From Takakia lepidozioides (taxonomy: Eukaryota > Streptophyta > Takakiopsida > Takakiales > Takakiaceae): 64,000 nucleotides of DNA. The DNA lies in contig CM060731.1 in NCBI GenBank assembly GCA_030704615.1, positions 87,774,756 to 87,838,755 of the forward strand, written 5' to 3'. The position numbers and the translations under genes were made by a program. Under the pieces are notes generated by a model. The model saw only the letters and a program-made list of their open reading frames with translations, searched no databases and had not been told where the DNA came from. Below are positions 1-11,125 of the stretch, in pieces; position 1 is the stretch's first letter, and every line of letters starts with the position of its first letter.

Positions 1-1323
1 CCAGTGCTTCTCGGATCGCCAGAATCCTTCCATGACATGCCGGATCCAAAAGCAATGAACATGTTGCCACATGAATGGTGGGATCTGATTGGAGCTGGAA
101 GCAAGAACGTTAGCTCCCATTGCAAAGCGTATTCTTGCTCAAGTGTGCTGTGCCTCGTCCTGTGAGCGGAACTAGAGCAGTTACTCGTTTGTTCACAACA
201 AGATTCACAACAGGTGAATCCTGCCAGGGCTGACAAATGGGTTTATGTCTACACGAATTGTAGGCTACTGCGAGATATGACAGCAAGTGACGCATCTGCA
301 TGGTACGAGAAGAATCTGTTGTCTGAGAATCTGCCTCAGAGGTCCAATCTAGCAACAATGATGACACCGACGCCGCGAGGGACTCCGAACTCCGACGGTT
401 GGGATGGGTCCAATGATGTGGGCAATCCTCCACATGACCCATATGAATTAATGACGATGATGCTGCGCAATGCATCCATCCTTCGATGACCTTGTTGTTG
501 ATGAATTGCGACATGATGTCATCCCAATTGCAGACCCCCTTCCCCCAGTGGAGCACACTCTCAACAATGAAGTTGAGATCAACTCTCCCCCACCACGAGT
601 TCCACGGACTGGGGAGATGTGCAGGTCGAATTCTCGGATGATGACAAACGGCCGTTGTCATTCCTTCACCGACATCGTGCCCCTGTGAACCGTGCTCATC
701 TCACGCCGCTCCATCTCATGTTTCTCTTTCTCAAGCGCGGTCCATCCATGCTGGTCCATCTAGTCTCTCTCCCCTTATGTAATTCCTTCCATTGCTACTC
801 CGATCCTGGGAGATGCTTCTTCTACTGCGGGACTTCTGCAAGTCGAACAATCGGCTGACGACGACCGGCCATGGTCATTTCATCTGGCCGACGACGTCCG
901 CATGTGAACCGTGCTCCCTCGACCCTCGCGGGTCCATCTCATGCCCCTTCCTCTCATGTCAGCCCCTCTGATGTACATGCGAGTAGCCTTCCTCATACGA
1001 GACCTGCTCCAAGGCCACCACAAAATCCAGGACAAGCCCAGAAACGACAGATAATTGTGCAACCTTTTGTTGGTGACCGACCTGTGAACAGGCCTGATAC
1101 CCTAGATGGTATTCATGATAGGAGTGGAAATCGACCAGAGAGACAACTGAACGTACTCCGAGGACGACTACAGGTCCAACGGCCAGTTGCCTCTGGAAAT
1201 GAAAGAACAGATGGAGATCATGATTCTAGCACTGATCATGAGAACGGGGGTGAAGTGAGTGGGGACGAAGATTTTGGTACTAGGCGTGAGATCATACATC
1301 GTCGTCGTGCCAGACGGAACTAG
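1..1323 (+). pseudogene. hAT transposase, C-terminal relic with acidic/basic tail
   Basis: Positions 1-490 encode a degenerate hAT-family dimerisation domain. Read across frames it shows the EWWDLIG start, then AKRILAQ and a CERN*S...HNKIHNR block, then KWVYVYTNCRLL. This is the usual order for the C-terminal dimerisation region of hAT transposases (cut-and-paste DNA transposition in the nucleus). Damage: at least one frameshift near 100-120, and a TAG where the family has the W of ERNW. After the domain, poorly conserved sequence leads to an open frame at 871-1323 ending in an acidic stretch, then HRRRARRN and a stop. A closely similar tail occurs on the minus strand at 53945-54130, so the tail seems to belong to this transposase family. 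The N-terminal part lies outside the window. Confidence 0.7.
634..960 (+). repeat. Diverged direct duplication in the hAT tail
   Basis: A segment starting near 637 (GATGAC...CGGCC.TGGTCATT-like, then CGTGCCCCTGTGAACCGTGC) recurs, diverged, near 856-915 (GACGACCGGCCATGGTCATT, then CATGTGAACCGTGCTCC), followed by similar CATCTCATG text. The two copies are about 220 bp apart. Seen by eye only; an ancient internal duplication of the transposase tail is the simplest reading. Confidence 0.4.
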
Positions 1324-1529
1324 GTACTACTATAACTTTTGTCACATGATGTGTAGTATGTTTCCATGGATATCCATGTTTCAGTTTGGGTACATGCATA
1401 CGTGTACGGAAATAAAAATGGTGGAATATGTGTACCCAAGAAAGGGTTCGGTGGTTGTGCATGTGTTTGTGTTTCGTCATTACCTTTACATTGTTGATTT
1501 CCTATTATGGTTTCGAAAGCTACGACATA

Positions 1530-3978
1530 TATAATGACTCCAACATTCTTGCGGAACCAGGTTGGGAAGTTTGGAAGTTGGGGCAGCAGTGGTCGCTTGG
1601 TGAGTGCAGGAAATTTGTGGACTGGTGTCACATAAATGTTTGTGGCCCAGAGATAGGCATGATCCACAAACCAAACAAAATCAAGCTAGCTTGCATTCCT
1701 GCGCCAACCCGCATTTCCGCCACAGGGCAGAGGAGGTACATACAACATCGTGGGGTCAACCGCTCATCAACAACAAGGTCCCGTATTTATTTACGGCCAT
1801 GTTGTACACAGAGTTGATTTTATTGCGACCAGTGGATTGACAAACTGCCACTGCGAGACAGCGTACTAGACTATACATGTTCTCTGATATCCCAGACTTG
1901 TATATACATCAGGGGTAGGACATCATACGGTTGGATGGAAACGACGAGGTGGAAGAAAGAGGAAATGCGGATAGAAACGACGATGTGGAAGAAGGAGGAA
2001 AGGCAGACCAACCTCCAGATGATATGCCGCAACAGATCTCCGCAGCCGGGCCTTCAACGTCTGAGGTGGAGGGGGGCGAGGTACGCTCTCCGTTGGAGGA
2101 ACAGTTGGCCGCACATGAACAACACATCAAGGACCTGCAGGACATTGTTCATTTGCAACGGTGGCAAATAGCAAAGTTGCTGAAAAGAATGGGGTTGGGG
2201 ACTCTCGACGGCATACGCGGTGTGCTTCAGGACCCGAGGCCAATCACCAACGAGCAAGACATATTGACGCGTTTGAATATGCCACCAATGGACATTGACC
2301 GCGTCATCGACGGGGTTGACTCAATCGGGCATGATGAAGTGCAAGCGCCTGAACTCAACCGGGCGAGGGCAAGAAAAGGGAAGGACCCCATAGTGGAAAC
2401 TAGGGAATATTCAGCCGTGCAAATTACATCGGCCCAAGAACAAGAAGTAGAGCAGCTTGTGGGGGAACGCGAGCAAGCTAGGGCTGTTGCATATTGGTAA
2501 TCAAATGCCATGCAAATCCGATCATGGCCATGGTTGAAGGGGAATTGGCGGAATTGGGTGACATGGGCGGGCCATCTAGCACGCGGGGAAAACACGGATA
2601 GAAGAAGCGTTGTCCTCCCTCCAACGTGCAGCAGGTTTGTCGAATCGAAGTGTAAATAGCATCTATGTTAATTTGCAAAGGCACGACATTGTGCGTGATG
2701 TATTCACGTCGAAGTACACTGGATTCACCACATGGGGTGATGTGGATGCCATGTTTGAGCATTGTGTGCATACAATTTCCGATACCAATAAGAGCATAAA
2801 CTAGGATTTGGAAGTAGAGGAGGATGGGACATACAGGCCGAGGATGTCATCCTACATTCATGAGGATAACGGACGTGGATACCACGGAGCAATCCAGCGG
2901 TCACGGGTAACAGATGGTACGGTGTGCACAATGTGCCTAAACCTTACGGACCGGAGGGATGCTATATGCTTGGTTAATGTGGCCATTTGTTCCATCCCAC
3001 ATGTCTCATATCGGCAGCCATGCGAGCAAGCCAATGCCCTGACTGGCGTGGACCAATCCATCGTATGAGTTGTTTGGGTTGCAAAACAATATGCCCACGG
3101 GATACGAGTACAACCGGTACAACATGCCATTGGATGTATCGCCTACGATTTTTTAAATTGGCAGCACGGGGGGAGACAATGACATGGGATGCTCCAAGAG
3201 AGATGCATGCCTTGGATGCGAAGACGTTAACTAGGGTTAAAGATCCGGTGACCCTTTGGGTGACATCCAACTGGGAAATAAACGTTGCGTGCTAGAGGCA
3301 TACGGGACCCAGTCCAAAGGGAGTTTTTTTGCCGGAACTTGGGAGGGCATTAGAGCTGTACCAGACAAAGATTATTCCGATTGCCTGAGGATCCGTGGGT
3401 GCCAGCGGAAATGTATATTTTAAAATTTAAGCGACCGCCCGTATGGTGGTCGCTATTGTCGACCCATACAATCGCGAACCGATTGGGAGAGACCTATTTC
3501 TGAGGGAGTTGGAGGCCGCTAGCATCCGTTGGGAGGATATGAATGAAGACGTACTGGGTGCCTCGTTGGGATGAAGGGCCATTTCTTCCAGAGTTGCGCA
3601 GAGACCCCCAGCAGGAGGAGGTATTGGACAATTTCAAGGCTGCCATCACGAGTATTATAAAGTATTGGCAGAACACATGGCGTAACCAAGTTGCCCCTAT
3701 TCCAGGGGTGTTCTTGCCACTTCAAAAATATCGGATTTAATTGAAAATTGCATGAAGCCGTAGCAAGAGCGATACACCCGGCTTTGGCAAATGTGGAAGA
3801 GAGTCAGCACTCGCCTGGAACGCTACGCATGATGGCAAGGGTGGACCACCACAACACGGGTCCCCTTTGACACTCGAGCTCTCCGTACTGGTGGAGGCAC
3901 GTCCTCTACACCCGGAGCATCTTCATCAACATCTGGAGATGACGACAACGAAATAATAAATTTAGATGAGAGATATGA
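1530..3978 (+). pseudogene. RING-finger family gene, frameshifted copy
   Basis: I do not recognise the family by name. Pieces in order: an ILAE...W..KFVDWCHIN block (1530-1640); an HDPQT...CANPHFRHRAEEVH block (about 1655-1770); an acidic, coiled-coil-prone open frame (1931-2500); a further open frame (2610-2804); a RING-like cluster (about 2917-3070) starting VCTMC and, after a one-base frame change, continuing CGHLFHPTCL and CPDWRGPIHR (second CxxC altered to CPDW); then WDAPREMHALDA and NEPIGRDLFLRELE segments to about 3520 and an acidic end near 3970. RING fingers usually mark E3 ubiquitin ligases; the activity is inference. Frameshifts and stops show it is dead. A homologous copy lies on the minus strand at 35200-36457. 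Confidence 0.6.
3431..3454. repeat. Solitary GCGACCGCC-type hairpin
   Basis: GCGACCGCC, a short loop and GGTGGTCGC form a near-perfect palindrome (one G:T-type mismatch) in an AAATTTAA-rich surround. It is the same core as the arrays at 51625-53670 and 54721-55259, about 48 kb away, and most like the copy near 54855 (GCGACCGCCCGTATG). It sits inside the broken RING-family copy. Confidence 0.75.
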
Positions 3979-4020
3979 CTAGAAAGGCTAGAAACGTAGG
4001 GAGTAGGCAAAGGTCTCAGG

Positions 4021-7000
4021 TTGCGAAAACTTAAATGTGCAACCCCCTGTATAGTCTACGTAATTTTTGGAAATACGAGGTCATCCTTGGAACCATTTTT
4101 GAATGACCTCATACTTGTTCAGTACCTGTTTGACGGCATGTACAATATACTGGCAAAGTTTCAAAACAATCAAAAATTGCTGAATGAAGATACCATTGGT
4201 TCACCTATTGCAATATTTTAAATCGAACTCATACTTGTCCGGTACCTTTAAGAGGGCATGTACAATGCAGTGGCAAAGTTTGAAAGCATTCAGAAATCGG
4301 CACATCAAGTAACCATTGTTCGTTCCTCCTTATAAACCATTTTTTATTGATCTCATACTTGTCCGGTCCATGTAAGAGGCATGTAGAACATATTGGCAAA
4401 ATTCAAATCATTCCAATTTTCAAGGAACCTTGGTTTATCCTTTTTACCATAACGATTAATCACAAATAAATGAACAGACGAATAAAATCATTTGCCTCCA
4501 AATAATTTTGGTTCGCTTGAGACTTTGCCAAGTATATTTAATGTACCATGGAAGAGGCCCCAGACTAATATGAGATCAATCGAAATTTGTTCAATGGGTC
4601 AACGGATGGTTGCCCATCCAAATGATTTTCGTCCGCTTTGAGACTTGGCTAGTGTGTTCAATGTACCCTTGATAGGTCCTACTGTAATATGAGATCAATC
4701 GAAATTCGTTCGATGGGCCAATTGAGGCGTTCAGTTGTCATCTGTTTTGTTCATTGCGAAAAAAAAAAATCCTGCAATGTGTGAACGGCTATTGCACCAT
4801 TGAATGGATGTGGTTGAAGCCCCTCTTTTGCCCGCATGTACTTGAACATGTGTGCGACACATGTGCGGAGACACAACAGACGAATAAATCATTTGCCTCC
4901 CCATCGACACCAAGCCATTCCATAATGTAATTGAATTTAAATTCATTTTAAGCCAAAAAAGAGATTTGCACTGCCGTCATTGGGGGTTTCGGGCACGTAT
5001 CGATTTTGTTTTGGCTCAATTTTGTTCTGCGGCTTCAGCATCCCACTGCACTGCCCCGCCAAAATTGGACAAATAAAAAATGCACACAAAAGAAAAAATG
5101 TTCTCTTCGTTTTGGCTCACTATGTTGCAGAAATTTTCTAGGTAGAGTGCATGAAAGTAGAGCACAAAAAGCAAGTTTGGAGTGCAAACGGGGCAAAAAA
5201 ACTGTGGTTTTGGGTCCAAATGAATTTGATCGCTCCCAAATTTGGCACGCCACGTTGCAGATGGAGTATTACACGCCCATTCAAAAATGGAATGAAAAAA
5301 AAAAACATGCGCACGTGAAACGCAGTCCAACAGGTCCCAAAGTAATAGCAGATCCAACAGAATACATTCAAGGGTGAGCGGATGGTTGCCCATCCAAATC
5401 ATTTTGGTTGCTTCCAAACTTTGCCAGTACGTTTGAGAACCCTCTCACAGGTCCCGGACTAAGATCACATCAATCAAATTCATTGATGGCTCAACAACTG
5501 GTTGGCAATCGAAATGATTGGTCGCTTTAGACTTGGCCGGCACATGATTATGTGCCGAACAAACACAACAACCATGACACCATGGAGACAGTGGGTGTAA
5601 ACTTACATCCCTCCTGTTCAATGTGCCATATAAAGAGGCCCCAGAGTAATCTGAGATCAATCGACAAAAAAAAAAAAAAATTTTCGTTCAGTGGGCCAAG
5701 GAATGGGGCTTATCCAAATGATTTCATTCGCTTTGAAAACTGGCCAGTGTGTCAAGTACCCTGTACGTCCCTGCCCCAGTGTAAACGAGATCACTCGAAA
5801 TTCGGAAATTCATGCAATGTCCACAGGAGGCGTTCACGTGCCCATCTGGTTTTGCTAATGCAAAAAAAAAAAACCTGCACATGCGTGCATGGCTATTGCC
5901 AAACCATTGGATGGATGGGTTGGAAGCCACTCTTTGCCCCAGTGGGGAACATGGGTGGAGCACATAATTAGACAAAAAAATCTGCCTGACCCATCGTAAG
6001 CGCACCCCTCAAGCTATTCCACAATTTAATTGAATTTAAATTCATCTAAGCCAATAAATAGATTTGCAACTGCATTTACGTGGGGTTATGGCACGTGATC
6101 GATTTGGTTTTGGCTCAATTTGTTCTGCGGCCTTCAAGCATCCCACTGCTACTACCCCATCCCCAGAATTGGGACCAAATCAAAAGTGCCCCCAAAAAAA
6201 AAAAGTTCTCTTCGCTATATTGAAGAACTTCTATGACGCCAGAGTGGAATAACGTTAAGAGGGCACAAAAAGCAAGTTGGGAAAAGATCCAAAACGGGCA
6301 AAAAAAGTGGTTTGGGTCCAAATGAATTTTGATCGCTCCCAAATTTGGCACGCACGTTGCATATGGAGTCATTACACGCCATTCAAAAACGGATTGAAAA
6401 AAAAAACATGAGCACGTGAAACGCAGTCCAACAGGTCCCAAAGTAATAGCAGATCCCACATAATACATTCAATGGGTGAACGGATGGTTGCCCATCCAAA
6501 TTATTTTTGTTTGCTTCCAAACTTTGCGAGTACGTTTGAGACACCCTCTCACAAGTCCCGGACTAATATCAGATCAATCAAAATTTATTCGATGGCTCAA
6601 CGGATGGTTGGCTATCGAAATGATTTTGGTTCGCTTTGAGACTTGGCCAGTATGTTCAATGTACCATGGAAGAGGCCACAGAGTAATATGAGATCAACCG
6701 AAATTCGTTCAATGGGCCGACGGATGGTTGCCCATCCAAATGATTTTCGTTTGCTTTGAGACTTGGCCAGTGTGTTCAATATACTCTCTGATAGGTCCAT
6801 CCAACAGGGGAACTGTTGGTTCACCCTTTGAACCATTTAACATTGACATCATAGTTGTCCAGTAAGTTTAAGAGGGCATGTACAAGACACCCGCAAAGTT
6901 TCAAATGAATCCAAAATCATTTGGCAGGGGAATGATTGGTTCACCCATAGCCAATTTAAGGGGCTGAAATTGCCATTTATGGGGCTCGAATTGCCAATTT

Positions 7001-8560
7001 CAGGGGCTGGACTTGCAATTTGAGGGGCTGAAACTGCCATCCCAAGGGCTTCAATTGCCAATTTCAGGGGCTACACTAGCAATTGTCATTTCACAGGCTA
7101 CAGTTGCAATTTGACGGAATTGCCATTTCAGGGGCTAGAAGTGCAATTTGAGGGGTTGGAATTGACAATTTCAAGGGCTCAAATTACAACTTGAGGGGCG
7201 GCCGGGGTTGGTCATTTTAGGGACTGGCATTGCCAATTTTAAGGGCTTGAATTGCATTTTGAATTGTAATTCAAGGTAATGGGCAATTGGGGGGCTAGAA
7301 TTACCAAAGCAATGACATCCAAAGCAATATAAAATCATTTGATAGCGGAATGATTGGTTCACCCTTTCAACCATTTTTTATTCACGTCATACTTGTTCGG
7401 TACTTGTAGGAGGGCATGTGGCTGACACTTGCAAAGCTTCAAAGCAATGTAAAATCATTTTATAGGGGAACAATTGGTTCACCCTTTCAACCATATTTTA
7501 CTGACTTCATACTTGTCCGGTACCTTTAAAATGGCATGTGAAAGACACTTGCAAAGCTTTAAAGCACTCCAAAATCATTTGATATGTTCATGATTGATTC
7601 ACCCTTTCAACCATTTTAGATTGATTTGAAACTTGTGAAAGACCTGTAAGAGGGCATGTACAAGACACTTGCAAAGTTTCAAATCAATTTAAAATCATTT
7701 GGTAGGGGGACGATTGGTTCACCCTTTAAACCATTTTAGATTGATGTCATACTTCTCAAAGACGTGTAAGAGGGCATGTAGAAGACACTTGCAAAGTTTC
7801 CGTTCACCCTTTCATCGAATTTTGAATTGAACTGGATTTTTACCAAATAAAATGATTTAGAGGGCATAGGATTGTGGGGCGCAATGAGTGTGGGGCGCAA
7901 TGATTTTGTTTTTGGCTTGATTTTGTTCTGTGAGTTGAACCCTCACACCACCACATCCTTGCCAAAAAATGTACCAAAGAAAAATGTTTGGAAAAAAAAC
8001 GTTCATCCTTTGCTCTATGCTCACTATTGCAGAACTCTCTATGAAGAGTGCATGAAGTTGAAGATAACTTCACCTTGGAGTGCAAATGAGGGAATAAAAT
8101 GTGTTTTGGATGCAGACGATGTCTGTTCATGGTGATATTTTGCATGCAACTCTTCATGTTGTTATCAAGCATATGGCTTCAGAATGGAATTAAAAACAAT
8201 CCATGTGCAGGCGAAAGGTTGTTTCTCCTTATGAATTTTGAATAACCCATTCAAACAACTTTGTTGAAGTTCAACTTTGGTCCATATGTGCTTAAGTACG
8301 TACAAATCACGTACACAAAGTTGCAAGCGAAGAAATAATCATTTGCCCCCCGAACGACTCGTTAAACCTTTCAACCAATTTTCAATCAAATCATTTAATA
8401 GGGGAACTATTGGTTCACCCTTAGAACCATTTTAGATTGACCTCATACTTGTCCGATAACTTAAAGAGGGCATGTACAAGACACTCCCAAAGTTTCAAAT
8501 CAATCTAAAATCATTTGGCAGGGGAATGATTGGTTCACCCATTGACCCGGTGTACACTGT
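4021..8560. repeat. Satellite of about 118 bp with higher-order repeats
   Basis: Two related monomer types alternate. One carries GAGATCAATCGAAATTCGTT then CGGATGGTTGCCCATCCAAA and GCTTTGAGACTTGGCCAG (for example 4573, 4691, 6571, 6690; spacing about 118 bp). The other carries CATACTTGTCCGGTACC, AGAGGGCATGTACAA and a GGTTCACCC block (4090-4450, 6840-6950, 7340-7850, 8400-8550). A longer segment with AATTGAATTTAAATTCAT and TTTTGTTCTGCGGCTTCA recurs at about 4920 and 6014, giving a period near 1.1 kb. The same family occurs at 32850-35030. I see no gene in this stretch; the short open frames are read-through of repeats. Confidence 0.85.
6958..7290. repeat. Minisatellite, unit about 27-30 bp
   Basis: About ten imperfect tandem copies of a unit like AGGGGCTGGAATTGCCAATT, with variants such as AGGGGCTGAAACTGCCAT, inserted inside the larger satellite field. 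Confidence 0.8.
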
Positions 8561-8707
8561 CACTCTTCAAGATTCGTGGCTGTGGTGCTTGATTATCCCA
8601 TATGATGGACCCATGTGCCATGGCCAAGTAACAAACCATTAAAACATTATGGTACGAGACAAACACAATTGACAACATTTATTCAAACATGATGTACAGT
8701 CAGAGGT

Positions 8708-9205
8708 CTACAAGTTTCTATCCATCCTCCAGCAATTTTTGGGCTCAGGCCAATTGAATAGCCCCGTCATGAAATGCTTCACAACATTTTTTAGTTTGTA
8801 CCGCAACTCTACTGTGTCTACACACAAGTTTTCCAGAGCGGAAGCAAAACAAGTTCCAGTAGACATATCGTTGAACAGACTTGCATCGAACGTGTTACCC
8901 CCATTTATTGCCTGGGCTATCTTCCCAATTGCAAAAGTCTCTGATGACACAGTTAGAGGGGGCCTACGAGGTGTGTCATCTGACTGGTTGTTGGCTACAT
9001 TATGAACGCAATTTCAGGTGCAATCCACCATCTATGTGTGAGAGTCTTTATCATCTTGTCTCTGCTCTCAAAAATGTACAACGTGGTTTTTGGGTCATCC
9101 GTCGTGGAGGCCATCCCCCAATCGCATACCCCGATGTACACATCTTCAGACCCTTGTGGAAAATGCAACAAGATGTTGTCAGGGGACATGTCGTTGTGCA
9201 AGAGG
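8708..9205 (-). pseudogene. Protein kinase C-lobe fragment (divergent family)
   Basis: The minus strand reads HNDMSPDNILL, which corresponds to a kinase catalytic loop (HxDxxxxN with HND for HRD), then CDWGMAS in place of DFG, then RWWIAPE corresponding to the APE motif. After a frame change near 9000 it continues into a C-lobe helix segment with FAIGKIAQAINGG (to 8708). No N-lobe is found upstream; an N-lobe-like fragment of perhaps the same family is at 30535-31330. Because the frame breaks between APE and the C-lobe, either an intron or a frameshift is present; a kinase pseudogene or gene fragment is most likely. Substrate and role cannot be inferred. Confidence 0.6.
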
Positions 9206-9230
9206 TGGTGATTATGGACGTTAACTAGAA

Positions 9231-9559
9231 TTACCTACTTCTAGTTAATTCGGACATTTTGGATATTTATATCTGTATTTTGTGTGTTGGGACTTCATTT
9301 GGTCTCACATGCCAAGTGAGGTGTCAAGCCTCACTTGGGACATGGGGATGGGTTTTCCCCTTGTGAGGGTTGAGGAGGGCTCATCTTCTTGTAGCTGAGC
9401 CTCCATGAGCCTCTCTCACCTCCATAGCTCTAGGTATTGAGAGGGAGTGTGGTGAGGGCTTTGTAGGATGGATTCCCTTAGCAAGGGTGCCCTTGGCTTG
9501 ACTTAGTTTATGTGATTGAGTGGATTCATGGGTGGAGTGTTTCCATTGTGTCACTATCA
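9231..9559 (+). repeat. LTR related to the copy C LTR, diverged
   Basis: On the plus strand this matches, with many differences, the minus-strand sequence of 51594-51336 and 37277-36930: TTGGGACTTCATTTGGT, GCCAAGTGAGGTG and CACTTGGGACATGGGG blocks occur in the same order, and it ends in CACTATCA followed by CTATAAGAAGATGACC (compare CTAGAAGAAGACC after the copy C 5' LTR). The 5' limit is uncertain. It is oriented opposite to copy A next door. Confidence 0.55.
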
Positions 9560-10900
9560 CTATAAGAAGATGACCTTATGCTTGTGAGTGCGGAGTGTAA
9601 GGATTAGTTTAGCACTTGTGTTCCAGTGTACACCAAGGAGTGAGAGATCTAGGAAAGCTCAAGTATCTCACAAGGCTTGCAAGGTGTTGCAAGGGAGAGT
9701 GTTTTTGCATTGCATCAAGGAGGTGGAGAGCTCAAGGAGAGAGCTCTTGAGTTACAAGACTTTGCAAGTATTGCAAAGAGAAAGTCTTGTATGTGTAGAA
9801 GCATTATTGTGCACTAAGGGTTTGAGAGCTTGAAAAAGAGCTCTTGCATCAAAGCAAGTATGACGCCTCCCGAAGGGAGTGTAACTTATGGTGTCACTTC
9901 ACCACAAGGGCTACTGCCTTCCAGCTGAAAGGTGGACACCTTCATGACACACCAGACCGTGGTTTGAACCCCCAACCACATCCGTGGTATGTGCCCATTA
10001 CCACTGGGCTACATGATGGTTGGCGCTCTTGCATCACAAGATCAAGCTCCAGTTGTTCACATGTGGTGTGAAAGAGAAGCCAAAGAGCAGCACATGCTTG
10101 GGTTGGAAATACCATAGAAGGATGACAACAAAGATAGCTTGAGGAGCATTGAGTAGTTCAAGAGAAGCTAAGAAGTGGTTTTTCTATCCACATGGTGCAA
10201 TGAAGCCAAGTGGGGTTTCATTTGGTTGACAAACAAGCGAGCTAAGGCGCTAGAAGGGAATGCTTTTGCTAATTCTATGAGTTCTTGGATTGCTCTTGGT
10301 GAAGCAAGTGACGCGTATGTGGAGCATGCTTTCCAAGTGTGGCTTCCAACTTCAAGCTTGAGGAGAGCTAGAAGGTGAAGTGAGCAAGTTCATTCCTTTG
10401 TGTATGAGGTGGTGCATGTTGTGGAAGAGAAGCCAAGGAGCTATATAGGCTAGGGCTTGAAGACAACAAAAACAAACACTTGGAGAGATGTTGAAGAAGG
10501 TCAAGATGACCCCAAAGGGAAACATGTGGGTGAAAATTCTATCCATGATGATGTGAAACCAAGCCTAGAGCATTGAAGAGCTTGGAGCACATGTGGGAGA
10601 TCATTGGAGGTGGTCTTCATGAAGAAAGGAGATTGTGGCTCGAGGCATGCATAGCAACTTCAACCATACATTAGTATGTGACAAGACAAGGAAGGGGAAG
10701 GTGAAGCTCATGTATTCATTCCCTTCTGGCTTAAGTTTTTGTGGTAGATGGTTGATCAAGCAAGTGATGCTTATGTGGAGCATGCTCTTTAGGGCTTATG
10801 ACTTCAAGTTTGAGAAGATGAGCTCTTGAATAAAGATGTGGATACACATTATTGTGAATGAAGACAACACCTAGGTCAAGAGGTGGAAGTGTGTGTGACT
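9560..10900 (+). mobile_element. Degenerate LTR-element leader, no coding domain seen
   Basis: The first 280 bp resemble the reverse complement of 51335-51000 (GAGCTTGAGAGC- and CAAGGTGTTGCAAGG-like purine-rich text), meaning the leader of the copy C family. The remainder to 10900 is purine-rich and repetitive, with short frames only. It contains the SINE at 9852-10024. I see no recognisable protein in it. Confidence 0.4.
9852..10024 (-). mobile_element. tRNA-derived SINE with 12-bp target duplication
   Basis: On the minus strand the element begins with a tRNA-like head: TAGCCCAGTGGTAATGGG fits a pol III A box and GGGGGTTCAAACC fits a B box, about 35 bp apart. The element is 173 bp and flanked by perfect direct repeats GCTCTTGCATCA at 9840-9851 and 10025-10036. 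This combination (internal pol III promoter, short length, long target duplication) is the signature of a SINE, moved by a LINE's reverse transcriptase. The parent tRNA is not clear by eye. Confidence 0.8.
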
Positions 10901-11125
10901 AGCCCAGGCAAGGGAAAGCACATGTTATAAGAGAAATCTTCATCTTATTATTTATTAAAACTATATATATATATAATGATCTACATTGAAATTCATCCGA
11001 ATAACTTCTTTTTCAAGCTCAACTCCCTTTATTTGCAGCAACTCGCGATTTTTAGCAACCTTTGCAAGATAATACTCAGCTGAACATTCCTCGTCATCGT
11101 TTGAATTCACCCGTGCTTTAGCACA
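10901..11125. other. AT-rich spacer
   Basis: Contains a short TA run (10966-10978) and no recognisable feature. Copy A ends abruptly at about 11127 here. Confidence 0.4.

Noticed and set aside
5006-6468. Frames of 70-139 codons in the satellite
   Set aside because: They overlap on both strands, recur with the satellite and contain no domain.
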